Shown: piece by piece, positions 7,704 to 17,100 of the stretch | How the letters are laid out: every line of letters begins with the position of its first letter | How positions within the stretch are numbered: the first letter of the stretch is position 1 | NCBI GenBank assembly: GCA_021732845.1 | Contig: JAKFUF010000013.1 | Coordinates: 1-64,000 of the forward strand | DNA from: Planctomycetaceae bacterium | Lineage (GTDB): Bacteria; Planctomycetota; Planctomycetia; Planctomycetales; Planctomycetaceae | DNA length: 64,000 nt | Direction: 5' to 3' | Program-made: the position numbers and the translations under genes | The notes under the pieces: model-generated | The model's input: only the letters and a program-made list of their open reading frames with translations | Told to the model about the DNA's origin: nothing | Databases searched by the model: none

Positions 7704-8450
7704 CTACACCGGAGGCAGCAACGTGATAAACCTCTCACCATTGAACGAGGCCTTCACAGTCGTGGCTTCGGTGTTTCGTCCCGAGATTCGGTAGTCTGAT
7801 CGTCGCAGGAATGCGATCCGCAAGTCTGTGACACTGAATGTGAGGTCGATTTCGTTGTAGACCAAGCAGAGGTGTAGGCCCGCGTGGGGATAATGGCAAT
7901 CTACTCTGACCGTCTTGCAGCACGTCTTAATTTCCAGGCCGTCCGGCACGCGAACGGGACGCTCGCTCTTCAAGGCTGCTCCGTACGGGATCTTCTCTTC
8001 GGCCGTAGAGCGGCGAAATGCATTGAGGCCAGAGTAATCGACATTGGAGAAATAAATATCTGGATAATCGCTTCGTCCGTTTGTCTGAAGAACCGGATTG
8101 TGGTCCAGCAGGAACTTGGTAATCACCTTGCTGATTAGTTCACCAGTGACCGATTCACGCAGGACATCATCAAGCATCAACTGTCGGTCAAATGACTCAA
8201 GCTGTTCCTTGGGCAGGTTGATCTGCGGACGGATGTCCGCCCACATCTTCCGGAGTTGAACGGGCGCGTTGAGCACCCCCTCGACGTATGACTTGATGGC
8301 GACCGCGTTCTCCTCAAGCCACGGGACCAATGCGGCGGCTGACTCTTTCACGCGTAATGGCCAGTTCATCTCCTGGGGGCAGTATTGCTTGAGCTCGGAA
8401 AATGCTTCATCAATTTGTCCGTTGATCAGGTTCAACACTGTGCTTGGCAT
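7704..8450 (-). CDS. Putative Type II restriction endonuclease (PD-(D/E)XK)
   Basis: 248 residues. I do not recognise the family by overall sequence. The call rests on position (co-transcribed behind a controller gene and divergent from a C5-methyltransferase) and on a plausible PD-(D/E)XK active site: SDYPDIYF (P130-D131) and GLEIKTC (E173-I174-K175), 42 residues apart. The stretch between (NVDYSGLNAFRRS) could form the core strand and hairpin. It would cut unmethylated DNA at the site protected by the partner methyltransferase; the recognition sequence cannot be read from the protein. Start ATG 8450 lies 15 bases after the controller stop. Base composition is markedly less GC-rich than the flanking genes, fitting horizontal gain of the cassette. 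Confidence 0.72.
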   Translation of the reverse strand: MPSTVLNLINGQIDEAFSELKQYCPQEMNWPLRVKESAAALVPWLEENAVAIKSYVEGVLNAPVQLRKMWADIRPQINLPKEQLESFDRQLMLDDVLRESVTGELISKVITKFLLDHNPVLQTNGRSDYPDIYFSNVDYSGLNAFRRSTAEEKIPYGAALKSERPVRVPDGLEIKTCCKTVRVDCHYPHAGLHLCLVYNEIDLTFSVTDLRIAFLRRSDYRISGRNTEATTVKASFNGERFITLLPPV

Positions 8451-8465
8451 GGTAATATCCGGTCC

Positions 8466-8699
8466 TCATGACTCGGCGAGTCTCCAATTCTCAAACAACT
8501 CTGAAGGGGGAACTTCCAAGGTCTCCGCAATCAAGCAAATATTCTCCAGGCTGATGTTTCGTTCGCCTCGTTCCACGCTGCCGACATAGCTTCTGTCCAT
8601 GTCAACGTGTAAAGCAAACTCCTCCTGACTCCAGCCGCGCGCCTTCCGCAGCTCACGGATGCGTCTGCCAAAGAGCACTTTCACATCGGACTTGTCCAT
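8466..8699 (-). CDS. Restriction-modification controller (C) protein, XRE-family HTH
   Basis: 77 residues, the normal C-protein length. It is a single lambda-repressor-like HTH: FGRRIRELRKARGWSQEEFA (helices 1-2), DRSYVGSVERGERNISLENI (recognition helix and the GERN(I/V)SLxNI signature typical of C proteins) and LEVPPSELFE at the end. C proteins dimerise on tandem C-boxes upstream of their own gene, first activating C and the endonuclease, then repressing at high dose, so that methylation precedes cutting in a new host. A matching operator lies 23 bases upstream of the start codon. The endonuclease gene follows in the same orientation. Confidence 0.9.
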   Translation of the reverse strand: MDKSDVKVLFGRRIRELRKARGWSQEEFALHVDMDRSYVGSVERGERNISLENICLIAETLEVPPSELFENWRLAES

Positions 8700-8721
8700 T
8701 CCAGAGAATTTCAGCTATAGA

Positions 8722-8749
8722 GGACTTTGAGTCCACGGGTTTTGAGTCC
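8722..8749. promoter_or_regulatory. Tandem C-box operator of the restriction-modification cassette
   Basis: Two half-sites, GACTTTGAGTC (8723-8733) and GGTTTTGAGTC (8738-8748), are separated by CACG. Known C-protein operators have the layout GACTnnnAGTC, a 4-base spacer, then a second weaker half-site, so repeat type and spacing match. It sits between the divergent C and methyltransferase genes, close enough to control both. Confidence 0.75.
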
Positions 8750-8821
8750 CGGAAAATCACGGGGCGTGTGGCGAGGCCGGAAAAAATACTAAAGGCGTGA
8801 ATTCCGCGATAAGGGGTCGCA

Positions 8822-10051
8822 GTGAACAAGGCATTCTGTGAGTTTTTTGCCGGAATCGGCTTGGTCAGGGAGGGTCTTGTCGCCTCTGGTTGGTCGTGCA
8901 TCTATGCGAACGACATCAACCCAAAAAAGCAGGAGCTTTACGAAAAGCGGTTTGGGTCAGAGGGGCATTTTCACCTCGACGACGTATGGAACTCAGCCGG
9001 GGTGCTTTCCCGCGTTCCGGAGCCACCATTTCTGGCAACCGCTTCATTTCCCTGCATCGATCTTTCCTTGGCCGGGCACTGGAGGGGATTTGAAGGCGAT
9101 CACTCGTCAACTTTCTTTGGATTCACGAAGGTTCTCGACGGAATGGGAGGGGGGCGGCCAAAGGTTGTCATGCTGGAGAATGTGACAGGGTTCATCACGT
9201 CCAAAGGTGGGAAAGACTTTGAATCAGCGGCACTGTCGCTGGCAGAATTGGGCTACTGGGTGGATGCGTTCGTTCTCGATGCGAAATACTTTGTTCCTCA
9301 AAGCCGCCCACGGGTCTTTGTCATCGGCGTCCACGAATCCTTCCAGACTCCGTTGATGGTACGGCGAACCGAGAACGAGTGGTTTAGCGGTGGCTGGACG
9401 CGCAATATAGAGCGAGGAAAAAAACTGCGTCCGCCAAACCTTCGGGAGTTGATGGAGAGGGTTGAACTCCCCACGGGTTGGGCGGCGGTGAACATTCAGC
9501 CGCCAATTGCTGAAGCCGTGAACGTAGCTGAACTCATCGACCTTGATGATGACCAAGCGTGGTGGGACGAAGCGGCGGTTACGAAGCATCATGACATGAT
9601 GAGCGACCGTCATCGGAAAGTCGTTGACGAAATGCTGGCCTCAAAGAAGCAGTTCACGGGTACGATTTACCGACGGAAGCGGGAGGGTAAGACCCGCGCC
9701 GAAGTTCGGTTCGATGGACTGGCTGGCTGCCTGCGAACGCCGAAGGGCGGCAGCGCACGTCAGATTGTCATTGCAATCGACGAAGGGCATCTACGCATCC
9801 GCTGGATGTCGCCACGTGAGTACGCGCGGTTGCAAGGTGCGGACGACTTTCCTCTCGTCGACAATACCATTCAAAATCTTCACGGCTTCGGTGATGCCGT
9901 GTGCGTGCCGGTCATCCGCTGGATCGACGAGAATGTGCTCACGCCACTTTTCAATTCCTACTCAAAATTGAATGGCCATGCCGGACAACCCGGTGCCGGG
10001 GTAGCCACGACGAACGATTCAGGCTGCGAAACACCGGAACACGCGGCTTGA
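8822..10051 (+). CDS. DNA (cytosine-5)-methyltransferase of a Type II RM system
   Basis: 409 residues. It transfers methyl from SAM to C5 of cytosine in the recognition site. GTG start at 8822 with AAGGGG just upstream. Conserved blocks in order: I FFAGIGLVREG (8-18, SAM site), IV ASFPCIDLS with the catalytic Cys78, VI MLENVTG (117-123), VIII PQSRPRVFVIG (159-169), a target-recognition region of about 120 residues, IX LAGCLRTPKGGS, and X HGFGDAVCVPV. The protein appears complete and active. It is divergent from the controller gene, from which it is separated by the C-box operator. Nothing between it and the DUF1445 gene suggests a second methylase or a nicking enzyme. Confidence 0.95.
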   Translation: MNKAFCEFFAGIGLVREGLVASGWSCIYANDINPKKQELYEKRFGSEGHFHLDDVWNSAGVLSRVPEPPFLATASFPCIDLSLAGHWRGFEGDHSSTFFGFTKVLDGMGGGRPKVVMLENVTGFITSKGGKDFESAALSLAELGYWVDAFVLDAKYFVPQSRPRVFVIGVHESFQTPLMVRRTENEWFSGGWTRNIERGKKLRPPNLRELMERVELPTGWAAVNIQPPIAEAVNVAELIDLDDDQAWWDEAAVTKHHDMMSDRHRKVVDEMLASKKQFTGTIYRRKREGKTRAEVRFDGLAGCLRTPKGGSARQIVIAIDEGHLRIRWMSPREYARLQGADDFPLVDNTIQNLHGFGDAVCVPVIRWIDENVLTPLFNSYSKLNGHAGQPGAGVATTNDSGCETPEHAA

Positions 10052-10115
10052 ACGGATGACGTTCGGCGATGGAAAAAACCGAGCTTCCTGGCGGATCAGT
10101 GGAGCTGTCAATCGC

Positions 10116-10907
10116 TCACCCCACCGCCAGTTCCTCATCCCGCAGGTCGGTCACGAACATACATCCGGGGCTGTGGGTGATCACCAACGGCGGGCGGGCG
10201 GCCATGATGGCGGCCTGCGGGGTCACTCCGCAGGCCCAGAAGACGGGCAGTTCGCCGTCGTGGAAGGGCACGGATTCGCCGAAGTCAGGGCGGGCGAGGT
10301 CGGCAATGCCGAGTTGGTCGGGCATCCCCAGATGGACCGGGGCTCCATGCACGGACGGATAGCGTGAGGTGACCTGCACGGCTCGGATCGCATCGGCGGG
10401 TTTCATGGGGCGCATCGAAACCACCAGCGGACCATGGAAGCGGCCGGCGGGCGCACAGGGGATGTTGGTCTGATACATCGGCACGTTGCGTCCCAGTTCG
10501 ATGTGCCGGACAGGCACTCCCGAACGGAGCAAGGCCGCTTCGAACGTGAATGAACAGCCGATGACGAAGCTGACGAAATCGTCCTGCCAGAACGCCAAAA
10601 TGTCGGTCGGCTCGCTGACAAGTTCGCCGTGCTTCCAGACGCGGTAGCGGGGCAGATCCGTCCGCAGATCGCCCGTGGGGGCGGCACGAGTGGGTGCCAC
10701 CTGCCCCGGTTCGGTCACATCCAGCAAGGGGCAGGGCTTGGGATTGCGCTGGCAAAACAGCAGGAAGTCTTGAGCCCAGTCGGCGGGCAGCACGACCAGG
10801 TTCGCCTGGGCGAAACCCGGTGCCAGTCCGGAGGTTTGTCCGGTCAACAGACCCGCGCGGCAGGCCTCCCGCACGTGTGTTCCCGTCGTCAGCGTCGCAC
10901 CAGACAT
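10116..10907 (-). CDS. DUF1445 (YcsI-family) putative hydro-lyase
   Basis: 263 residues from the ATG at 10907; in-frame ATGs at 10922 and 10925 would add only a polar hexapeptide. Family features: [22 protein letters not shown] at the N-terminus, [37 protein letters not shown] (conserved Cys), [18 protein letters not shown], and the C-terminal WACGVTPQ .. [10 protein letters not shown]. The family is annotated as putative hydro-lyase, and a mitochondrial relative (D-glutamate cyclase) forms 5-oxo-D-proline. The substrate here is unknown. It is a single gene downstream of, and convergent with, the methyltransferase. Confidence 0.85.
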   Translation of the reverse strand: MSGATLTTGTHVREACRAGLLTGQTSGLAPGFAQANLVVLPADWAQDFLLFCQRNPKPCPLLDVTEPGQVAPTRAAPTGDLRTDLPRYRVWKHGELVSEPTDILAFWQDDFVSFVIGCSFTFEAALLRSGVPVRHIELGRNVPMYQTNIPCAPAGRFHGPLVVSMRPMKPADAIRAVQVTSRYPSVHGAPVHLGMPDQLGIADLARPDFGESVPFHDGELPVFWACGVTPQAAIMAARPPLVITHSPGCMFVTDLRDEELAVG

Positions 10908-11127
10908 TGAACTGCTCTTCATCAAACTGCTCTGGGTTGGCGGTCATAAAACAGCCGTGCTGTCACGCTGTCATTCTTGTCGACACTTGAGCCACGGACA
11001 AGTAGGCGGCAACCGAAGCCACCGAATCACCACGCATTGAGCCGACCAATCGAGAATCCTTCTTTGAAGATTGAAAATGACGCTGCCCCAGGGCTGGCCG
11101 GCTTTTTTTTAAGATGACGAAGACCCA

Positions 11128-11232
11128 ATCAGCCGGAGGCCGTTAGGCCCCGGTTCTGACTTCGCTAAAAAGCGGCGATCGCGCAAGCTTGGGAACCGGA
11201 CGCTAACGCGATAACGCGTTCCGGCTGATTTT
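11128..11232. repeat. Two-hairpin dispersed element, copy 2
   Basis: ATCAGCCGGAGGCCGTTAGG..CCCCGGTT opens the element; about 45 bases later GAACCGGACGCTAACGCG..TTCCGGCTGAT closes it, with a local duplication of AACGCG. The flanking GGGCTGGCC near 11091 belongs to the longer element. It fills the promoter-bearing gap 10908-11359 between divergent DUF1445 and trpB; no other feature is seen in that gap. Confidence 0.75.
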
Positions 11233-11359
11233 CTGAAAAAATGTCCAGACGTGGACGCCGCCCGTCGCCCAACGCCTGCTTGTGACCCCAACCAGCGCGG
11301 TCTACAATCGATCTCAACGTTCTTTTGCACAGATACTTCCGGACTCGCTCGGTTTTCCA

Positions 11360-12583
11360 ATGCCTGCTGCCACGACTCCTGCCCCCGCCAGTGCCAACGT
11401 TCCCGATGCGGAGGGGCGGTTCGGCGAGTTCGGCCGGCGGTTCGTTCCCGAAACGCTGATGCACGCCCTGGAAGAACTGACCGCGGAATATGAGCGGGCC
11501 AGCAAGGATCCGGGGTTTGGTGCGGAGTTGAACGACCTGCTCAAGAACTATGTGGGCCGGCCCAACCCGCTGTATTTCGCCAAACGGCTGACCGAACACT
11601 GCGGGGGAGCGCAGATCTACCTGAAACGGGAGGATTTAAACCACACCGGCGCCCACAAGATCAACAATGCCCTGGGCCAGGCGCTGCTGACGCTGCGGAT
11701 GGGCAAGAAGCGGGTGATCGCCGAGACCGGAGCCGGACAGCACGGCGTGGCCACAGCCACGGCGTGTGCCCACTTCGGCCTGCCCTGCGTCGTTTACATG
11801 GGCGAAGAGGACATCCGGCGCCAAAAGCTGAACGTGTTCATCATGCGGACGATGGGTGCGGAAGTTCGCCCCGTGACCAGTGGCTCGCGCACCCTCCGCG
11901 ACGCCATCAACGAGGCGATGCGCGACTGGATGGCCTCCGTCGCCGACACGCATTACATCATCGGCTCGGTCGTCGGCCCGCACCCGTTTCCACGCATCGT
12001 TCGCGATTTCCAGTCGGTCATCGGCCGTGAAGCCCGGCAGCAGTCGCTGGAGCATTTCGGCAAGCTGCCCGCCGAAGTCGTGGCCTGCGTCGGCGGTGGC
12101 TCAAACGCCGCCGGGATGTTCTATCCGTTTGTCGAAGACACTGGTGTCAAACTGACCGGAATTGAACCGGGCGGTCGCGGTGACAAGCCGGGTGAGCATG
12201 CCTGCACCCTGAGCTACGGCGTGAAGGGGGTGCTGCATGGCAGCTACAGCTATGTATTGCAGGACATCGACGGCCAGACGCAGGATGTGCATTCCGTCTC
12301 GGCCGGACTCGACTATCCCGGAGTCGGCCCCGAGCACAGCTACTGGAAGGACACCGGCAGGGTGCAGTACGTCCCCGTCCGCGACGAAGAAGCCCTCGCC
12401 GCCTATGGCATGCTGGCCCGCACCGAAGGCATTCTGCCGGCCCTCGAAAGCTCGCACGCGATCGCGCACGTGTTGAAGACGGCGGGACAACGCAAGCCCG
12501 ACGAACAGATTGTCGTCTGCCTCTCCGGACGCGGCGACAAGGATGTCTACGAGGTCGCCCGCGTGCTGGGGCAGGAGATTTGA
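11360..12583 (+). CDS. trpB: Tryptophan synthase beta chain
   Basis: 407 residues, normal TrpB1 length. It joins indole and L-serine to form tryptophan with PLP. ATG 11360 gives the usual short N-terminal tail before [19 protein letters not shown]. Diagnostic parts: [31 protein letters not shown] with the PLP lysine at K100, [52 protein letters not shown] (phosphate-binding glycine loop), PEHSYW and CLSGRGDKD. All catalytic positions are intact. trpA is not adjacent and no other trp gene is in the window, so the pathway genes are dispersed, as is common in planctomycetes. Confidence 0.97.
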   Translation: MPAATTPAPASANVPDAEGRFGEFGRRFVPETLMHALEELTAEYERASKDPGFGAELNDLLKNYVGRPNPLYFAKRLTEHCGGAQIYLKREDLNHTGAHKINNALGQALLTLRMGKKRVIAETGAGQHGVATATACAHFGLPCVVYMGEEDIRRQKLNVFIMRTMGAEVRPVTSGSRTLRDAINEAMRDWMASVADTHYIIGSVVGPHPFPRIVRDFQSVIGREARQQSLEHFGKLPAEVVACVGGGSNAAGMFYPFVEDTGVKLTGIEPGGRGDKPGEHACTLSYGVKGVLHGSYSYVLQDIDGQTQDVHSVSAGLDYPGVGPEHSYWKDTGRVQYVPVRDEEALAAYGMLARTEGILPALESSHAIAHVLKTAGQRKPDEQIVVCLSGRGDKDVYEVARVLGQEI

Positions 12584-12613
12584 GGCTCGGGAAAGTGGAG
12601 TTCTGATCCGACC

Positions 12614-12982
12614 CTAATCGTATGCAGCGGAATACATTGCTTGCGTAATTTTGCATTCATCGACCACGATGATTAGCTCTCCGTCTGAGCCACCGTCACC
12701 AATGCCTGGCACGTTGAAGATGTGCCAGGCATCGGTCGAGGTCGAACGCGAAAAGGTTCCATTGGCGAGCGACAGCAGTTCGTCATAATCGGAAACCGGT
12801 TTCCCGACAAGTTTTTCGCAGCCATAGGGCAGGTGGGCAGCCTTTAACAGCTCGACTTGACGAGTGGTTTGCGCTGGCGTCAAAACGTGCGTGCGGTGTT
12901 GATACGGTTCAACGGGTTCAACTCGTCCACTGCAACCACTGATTGCCGCGATGGTCAGGACAAGCACCAGAAACCGCAGCAT
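12614..12982 (-). CDS. Small putative lipoprotein, unknown function
   Basis: 122 residues. A hydrophobic leader ends in the lipobox ISGC (Cys17), so it should be lipid-anchored in the envelope. The mature part has YGCEKLVGKPVSDYDELLSLANG and a beta-rich end (DGELIIVVDECKI). It does not match a family I can name. It converges with trpB and lies downstream of the LptF/G-type permease on the same strand, with a gap of about 130 bases. Confidence 0.6.
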   Translation of the reverse strand: MLRFLVLVLTIAAISGCSGRVEPVEPYQHRTHVLTPAQTTRQVELLKAAHLPYGCEKLVGKPVSDYDELLSLANGTFSRSTSTDAWHIFNVPGIGDGGSDGELIIVVDECKITQAMYSAAYD

Positions 12983-13110
12983 GTCAGCGTCTCCGCGGGC
13001 GACTTACGGACGCAGTTGGCACAGACAAGAGGACGGTGGACGAATCACTGTCATCAAGCGATGCGTAGCCAATTCTACGTTCACCGGAAAACGCACGTCA
13101 AACCCGTTTG

Positions 13111-14292
13111 TCAGTGCTGCAGAACCTTTCTCAGCACCAGGGCCGAGATGATTCCCAGCACGCCATTGGCAACCCACATCCCCCAAGAAGGGTCAACGAG
13201 GCCGCTCTTGGCCAGGTTCATGGAGAGCAGCACGACCGGGTAATAGAACATCAAGATGGGCAGGAAGCAGAACAGAAAGTTCGTCAAGAACTGCTTCCGC
13301 CCCTGGAGGATGGCAAACGGGCTGCCGAAGGTGACGAAGAAGAAGCAACTGCAGGCCATCGCGATCCGGCTGTGGATTTCCGTGTTCAGCTTGGAATACC
13401 GGTCCCGGGCGTATTCCAAGTCCAGCACGGTGTTGCGCGCTTCATGGACGTTGAGGCGGTTGAAGTGACCTTCGCTCAGGGCGATGGCCGTGGTGATCAT
13501 CTGCTTTTCCTGCATCCAGGCCATCCGCTCCGACAATTCGTCCAGCTCGTGACGCAACTGCTGGATCGGAATGTTCCGCGGATGCTCCAACTCGTCGTGC
13601 ATGCTGAGCGGGAATGAGCGGGTGGTGTGTTGGACCCAAACCGTTGTTTCACCGGGGGTTTCGATGTTCCCGTGGAACAGTTCGAGCACCACCTGCCGGT
13701 TGGGGATGTCAAACTTCAGCGTGGCCTCCGCCGCCTGAATGGTCATCGTCTTCCCGCCGTTGGGCGGCGTGTACCGAAAGGTCGGGCTGACCAACCGCTT
13801 GCCATCGATCCGCAGGACAGTGATGCTGATCCCCTGGTCGGGGCTGCTCGCCTGGTTTTTTGTGGACAGTTGCTCCAGGAAGATGTCTTCCATGGCAAAG
13901 GTGACGATCCGCTCGATGTTCAAGCGGGCCCACGGAATGAACTGGTCGGTGAGGATCAGCGTTCCGAGGCTCAGGGCGGCTCCCAGAAAAAACGACGGCC
14001 AAAGCAACGTGAAGATGTTGATCCCCGCGGCTTTGGTGGCTGTGATCTCGTTGTCGCTGGCCATCCGCCCGTAGACGACGCAGACGGTCAAAAGCAGCGT
14101 GGCCGGAATGGTGAACGGCAACAGGCTGGGAATGATGTATGGGAGAATGTCCACGATCTGGTTGGGTCCCAAACCGTGCTTTGCCGCTTCTCCCACCACG
14201 CCAACAAACACCAGCATCAGCGTCAGGCCGCTGACGACCATGCCGAACACCCGCAATAGTTCTCCAAAGACCTGCCGATGCAGCAGAAACAT
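13111..14292 (-). CDS. LptF/LptG (YjgP/YjgQ) family permease
   Basis: 393 residues from the ATG at 14292, which has GAGGGG upstream; start codons further upstream lack this. Architecture is typical: three N-terminal membrane helices (about residues 13-35, 50-75, 95-115) with the short motif DNEITATKAAGIN, a large periplasmic beta-jellyroll region (about 120-290), and three C-terminal helices. In Gram-negative bacteria two such subunits and LptB extract lipopolysaccharide from the inner membrane. Only one is present here and no LptB/A/C gene is near. Planctomycetes often carry isolated copies. The central domain contains a charged helical insert near residues 250-280 (RHELDELSERMAWMQEK). Confidence 0.82.
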   Translation of the reverse strand: MFLLHRQVFGELLRVFGMVVSGLTLMLVFVGVVGEAAKHGLGPNQIVDILPYIIPSLLPFTIPATLLLTVCVVYGRMASDNEITATKAAGINIFTLLWPSFFLGAALSLGTLILTDQFIPWARLNIERIVTFAMEDIFLEQLSTKNQASSPDQGISITVLRIDGKRLVSPTFRYTPPNGGKTMTIQAAEATLKFDIPNRQVVLELFHGNIETPGETTVWVQHTTRSFPLSMHDELEHPRNIPIQQLRHELDELSERMAWMQEKQMITTAIALSEGHFNRLNVHEARNTVLDLEYARDRYSKLNTEIHSRIAMACSCFFFVTFGSPFAILQGRKQFLTNFLFCFLPILMFYYPVVLLSMNLAKSGLVDPSWGMWVANGVLGIISALVLRKVLQH

Positions 14293-14405
14293 GCAGCCCC
14301 TCTGTTCCATCAAAACGCACGCCAATCTCGGGGCGGCGTCATACGACAATCGAAGGCGGCAGGTCAATATGAGTTCGCGGGTGTGGACCGTGCGAACAGC
14401 CCCGC

Positions 14406-14558
14406 CGGGCTGGCCAGTTCTCGAAAAATCAGCCGGAACGCGTTAGCGTCCGGTTCCCGATCTTGCGCAATCACCACTATTTGGCACGTCCAGAACCGGG
14501 GCCTAATGGCCTCCACCGGATTCAGTTTTGGCCATTTTCAAAAACTGACTAGCCCTGG
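14406..14558. repeat. Two-hairpin dispersed element, copy 3 (with outer arms)
   Basis: The core (14428-14523) begins ATCAGCCGGAACGCGTTAGC and closes with GAACCGGGGCCTAATGGCCTCCACCGGATT. Outer arms GGGCTGGCCAGTTCTCGAAA and AAAAACTGACTAGCCC are inverted, giving a MITE-like layout of about 150 bases. It sits in the gene-free stretch 14293-14658 between divergent LptF-like and Dabb genes. Confidence 0.75.
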
Positions 14559-14658
14559 ACAGCCAACAGCCAACAACGCCTCATTCTCATTCCGCCGGCC
14601 AGCGGATATTCTCAGAGCCACGTTTGAATTCTGACTGATCGCGATCCCGGAGCCACCG

Positions 14659-14976
14659 ATGCCGAACATCGTTCACAACGTCTATTTCACCCTCAACGAA
14701 AGCACTCCCGCCACGAAGCAGGCCCTGGTCGCGTCGTGCGACAAGTACCTCAACGACCATCCCGGCGTGATCTACTACAGCGCGGGAACGCTGGTGGAAT
14801 CCCTCGCCCGTCCGGTCAACGACCGTGGCTTTGATGTTTCCCTGCACGTGGTCTTCAAATCCCTCGCCGACCACGACGCCTACCAGGTCCACCCCCGGCA
14901 CCTGCAGTTCATCGCCGAGAACAAGCCCACCTGGAAGCAGGTGCGGGTGTTTGATTCTGAAATCGCGGGAACGTGA
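14659..14976 (+). CDS. Dabb-family (stress-responsive A/B barrel) protein
   Basis: 105 residues. The sequence follows the dimeric alpha/beta-barrel pattern: IVHNVYFTL, then a helix (ATKQALVASCDKYL), GVIYYSAGT, the central FDVSLHVVFKSLADHDAYQVHP and a C-terminal strand. His in HNVYF and the ADHDAYQVHPRH segment are the usual conserved positions. Dabb proteins are ferredoxin-like barrels; some are monooxygenase- or cyclase-like and most are uncharacterised. GGAG precedes the ATG. It is a single gene and no ligand can be inferred. Confidence 0.87.
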   Translation: MPNIVHNVYFTLNESTPATKQALVASCDKYLNDHPGVIYYSAGTLVESLARPVNDRGFDVSLHVVFKSLADHDAYQVHPRHLQFIAENKPTWKQVRVFDSEIAGT

Positions 14977-15128
14977 GCGCATCGATTGAAGAGCGGCAAC
15001 CTCACGCAGTCGTCGCCCGTGTCCGTTGCCGCGGCTGCGTGGGGGCGTGCTGACAGCCTGTTTGCCACGGCCAATGGAACCAGGTGTCGGATTTCTCACC
15101 GAGACACACGCCAATTCGTGGAGGCAAC

Positions 15129-15878
15129 ATGGGGCGCGGGCTGCGATTTCAACGGATTTGCGTGCTGGGAATGATCGGCATTGCAGTCCTGATGGCGCTG
15201 CTGCGCGCTCAGATTGTCGTGGATTATCATCGAGTGACGGAATTGGAGGCCGAGCTTGAGTCGTTGACGGTGTCCCGCCCGGCGACACCAGGCGACCTTC
15301 CGCCTGGAACAATCCGCGTGGATGTCGGAGGACAAAGCACATTTGTCTCTGCGGTGCCGGGCTCGAAGGCACGAAGGCTGGAGATTCTCAGGGAGCAAAA
15401 CCCGCTCCTCGAAAGACAACATTTTGTTTATAATTTCGTATTTCAAGTCGCAATTTTTGTGCTTGGCATCTCGTATTTCCCACTGCTTGTCTCCGTGTTT
15501 TTGTCGACAGACGCTTCGGCGCGCGCCGCCCGGCTGCTGTCGTTGTGTGTGATGCCAATTGCGCTGCTGTTTGTGCCATTCGCATTGAATTTGGTCCCAG
15601 ATCACCTGAAGCCGTTGATTCTGCTGGGGCCGCTTATCGTTCTGGCATATCCCTGCCTGATCGTGGCGGTCATTTGGCTTGTTCTGCGCGCCAACGGCGT
15701 GCGTGACTTCGGATTGGCGCTGTGCCTGCTGGCGTTTGTTCCCATCCTGCTTCTTTGCGAGCCTTTTTTGCAGTATGGCCTGCCCGGAATCACTGTCGTC
15801 CAGTACGGGTTCTGGCTGCTTGAAATGATTCTCGTCGTTGGCTGCACATGGCCGTACCTGCGCGCCGACTTTTCATGA
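15129..15878 (+). CDS. Membrane protein of unknown function
   Basis: 249 residues from the ATG at 15129, which has GGAGGC immediately upstream. The layout is: an N-terminal membrane helix (about 10-30), a periplasmic or coiled segment (RVTELEAELESLTVS .. SKARRLEILREQNP), then four or five more membrane helices to the C-terminus (FVFQVAIFVLGISYFPLL and following). I do not recognise the family. Codon usage and GC content are somewhat less biased than in neighbouring enzymes, so recent acquisition or low expression is possible. It precedes the enolase-superfamily gene by 52 bases on the same strand. Confidence 0.6.
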   Translation: MGRGLRFQRICVLGMIGIAVLMALLRAQIVVDYHRVTELEAELESLTVSRPATPGDLPPGTIRVDVGGQSTFVSAVPGSKARRLEILREQNPLLERQHFVYNFVFQVAIFVLGISYFPLLVSVFLSTDASARAARLLSLCVMPIALLFVPFALNLVPDHLKPLILLGPLIVLAYPCLIVAVIWLVLRANGVRDFGLALCLLAFVPILLLCEPFLQYGLPGITVVQYGFWLLEMILVVGCTWPYLRADFS

Positions 15879-15930
15879 TGCCAACAGGGAGGAATCATGA
15901 GGATTTGAACGTCATGAAAGAACACCGCAT

Positions 15931-17091
15931 ATGAAAATCGAAGCCCTCGAAGTCTTTGTCATTGGCGATGGCCCGCAGATCGATCCCGACAAGGGGGGGA
16001 TTGAGCCACTGGCCTGCGTGCGGGTCCATACGGATGCCGGGCTGACGGGATTGGCAGAGGTCTTTCGTGTGCCGCCGGGCGTGGTGCAGGCGACGGTCGG
16101 CGGTCGGGAGACGCATTTCGGGCGGCAGTTGATCGGGCAGGAGGTCACCCATCCCGAGCGGCTGTGGCAGGTCATGTGGGATGCATTCATCCACACCAAC
16201 CGCAGGGGCTGGGAGATCATCATTCTGGGCGCGCTTGACGTGGCGATCTGGGACCTGTACGGCCAGAGCCTGGGGCAGCCTGTCTGGCAACTGCTGGGAG
16301 GCGTGCAGCGCGGCCCGTTCCAGACGCACGCGGACACGCCGCAGACGTACGTGACACCGTATTGCACGCTCGTTTCCGACACCTGGGGCGGCGACGCCAT
16401 GATCGCGCAGCAGGCGGCACGGGCCGAGCAGTTGGCGGCCCTGGGCTACCGGGCGTTCAAGGTCGAGCCGATGATGTCGACGCCGCGCGACGTGGTTGAG
16501 ATGGCCCGCACCGTGCGGAAGCTGCTGGGTCCCAAACTGACGCTGATGGTGGATGTAGGGTATCTCTTCAACGATGTTCCCACGGCCGTGCGCGTCTGCC
16601 GGGAACTGGAAGACCTCGACATTTTCTTTTTCGAGACGCCGTTCCCCGTCGACGCCCCCGGCCCCTATGCACAACTCGCCGCCAAGACTTCGATTCCGCT
16701 GGCGATGGGCGAACATGGTGTGACGCGTTGGGAGTTCCTCGACATGATGGAACGGGGCGGCGTGAGCGTGGTGCAGCCCTACATGACAACCTGCGGCGGC
16801 CTGACCGAGGCCAAGCGGATCGTGGAACTCGCGCAGGCGCGGGGCGCGCTGGTCTGTCCCGGCAACTGGTCCACGCAGATTCTCGGCTCCGCCTCGGTCC
16901 ACCTCGCCGCCTGGTCGCCGATCACCCCCTTCATCGAATTTGCCCCCGCCGAAGTGTTTGAGTCACCATTGCGGCAGGGGCTGCAGGACGCCGGCTTTCC
17001 GGTCCGCGATGGGCGGATCGCGCTGCCGACCAAACCGGGGATTGGATATGTCCTGCCGGAAGAGATCCTGCGGGACTTCCGGATGGAATGA
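15931..17091 (+). CDS. Mandelate racemase/muconate lactonizing enzyme family protein (enolase superfamily)
   Basis: 386 residues. The N-terminal capping domain (EALEVFVIGDG..) is followed by a TIM barrel. The catalytic set seems present: GYRAFKVEP (Lys at the end of strand 2), LMVDVGYLF (Asp, metal ligand), FFFETPFPVDA (Glu) and AMGEHGVTRWEFLD (Glu), then GNWSTQILGSAS. Superfamily members abstract a proton alpha to a carboxylate with Mg2+; sugar-acid dehydratases such as D-galactonate or mannonate dehydratase are the commonest relatives, but the substrate cannot be fixed. A hairpin at 17101-17120 follows the stop. Confidence 0.87.
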   Translation: MKIEALEVFVIGDGPQIDPDKGGIEPLACVRVHTDAGLTGLAEVFRVPPGVVQATVGGRETHFGRQLIGQEVTHPERLWQVMWDAFIHTNRRGWEIIILGALDVAIWDLYGQSLGQPVWQLLGGVQRGPFQTHADTPQTYVTPYCTLVSDTWGGDAMIAQQAARAEQLAALGYRAFKVEPMMSTPRDVVEMARTVRKLLGPKLTLMVDVGYLFNDVPTAVRVCRELEDLDIFFFETPFPVDAPGPYAQLAAKTSIPLAMGEHGVTRWEFLDMMERGGVSVVQPYMTTCGGLTEAKRIVELAQARGALVCPGNWSTQILGSASVHLAAWSPITPFIEFAPAEVFESPLRQGLQDAGFPVRDGRIALPTKPGIGYVLPEEILRDFRME

Positions 17092-17100
17092 GCTGGCACG

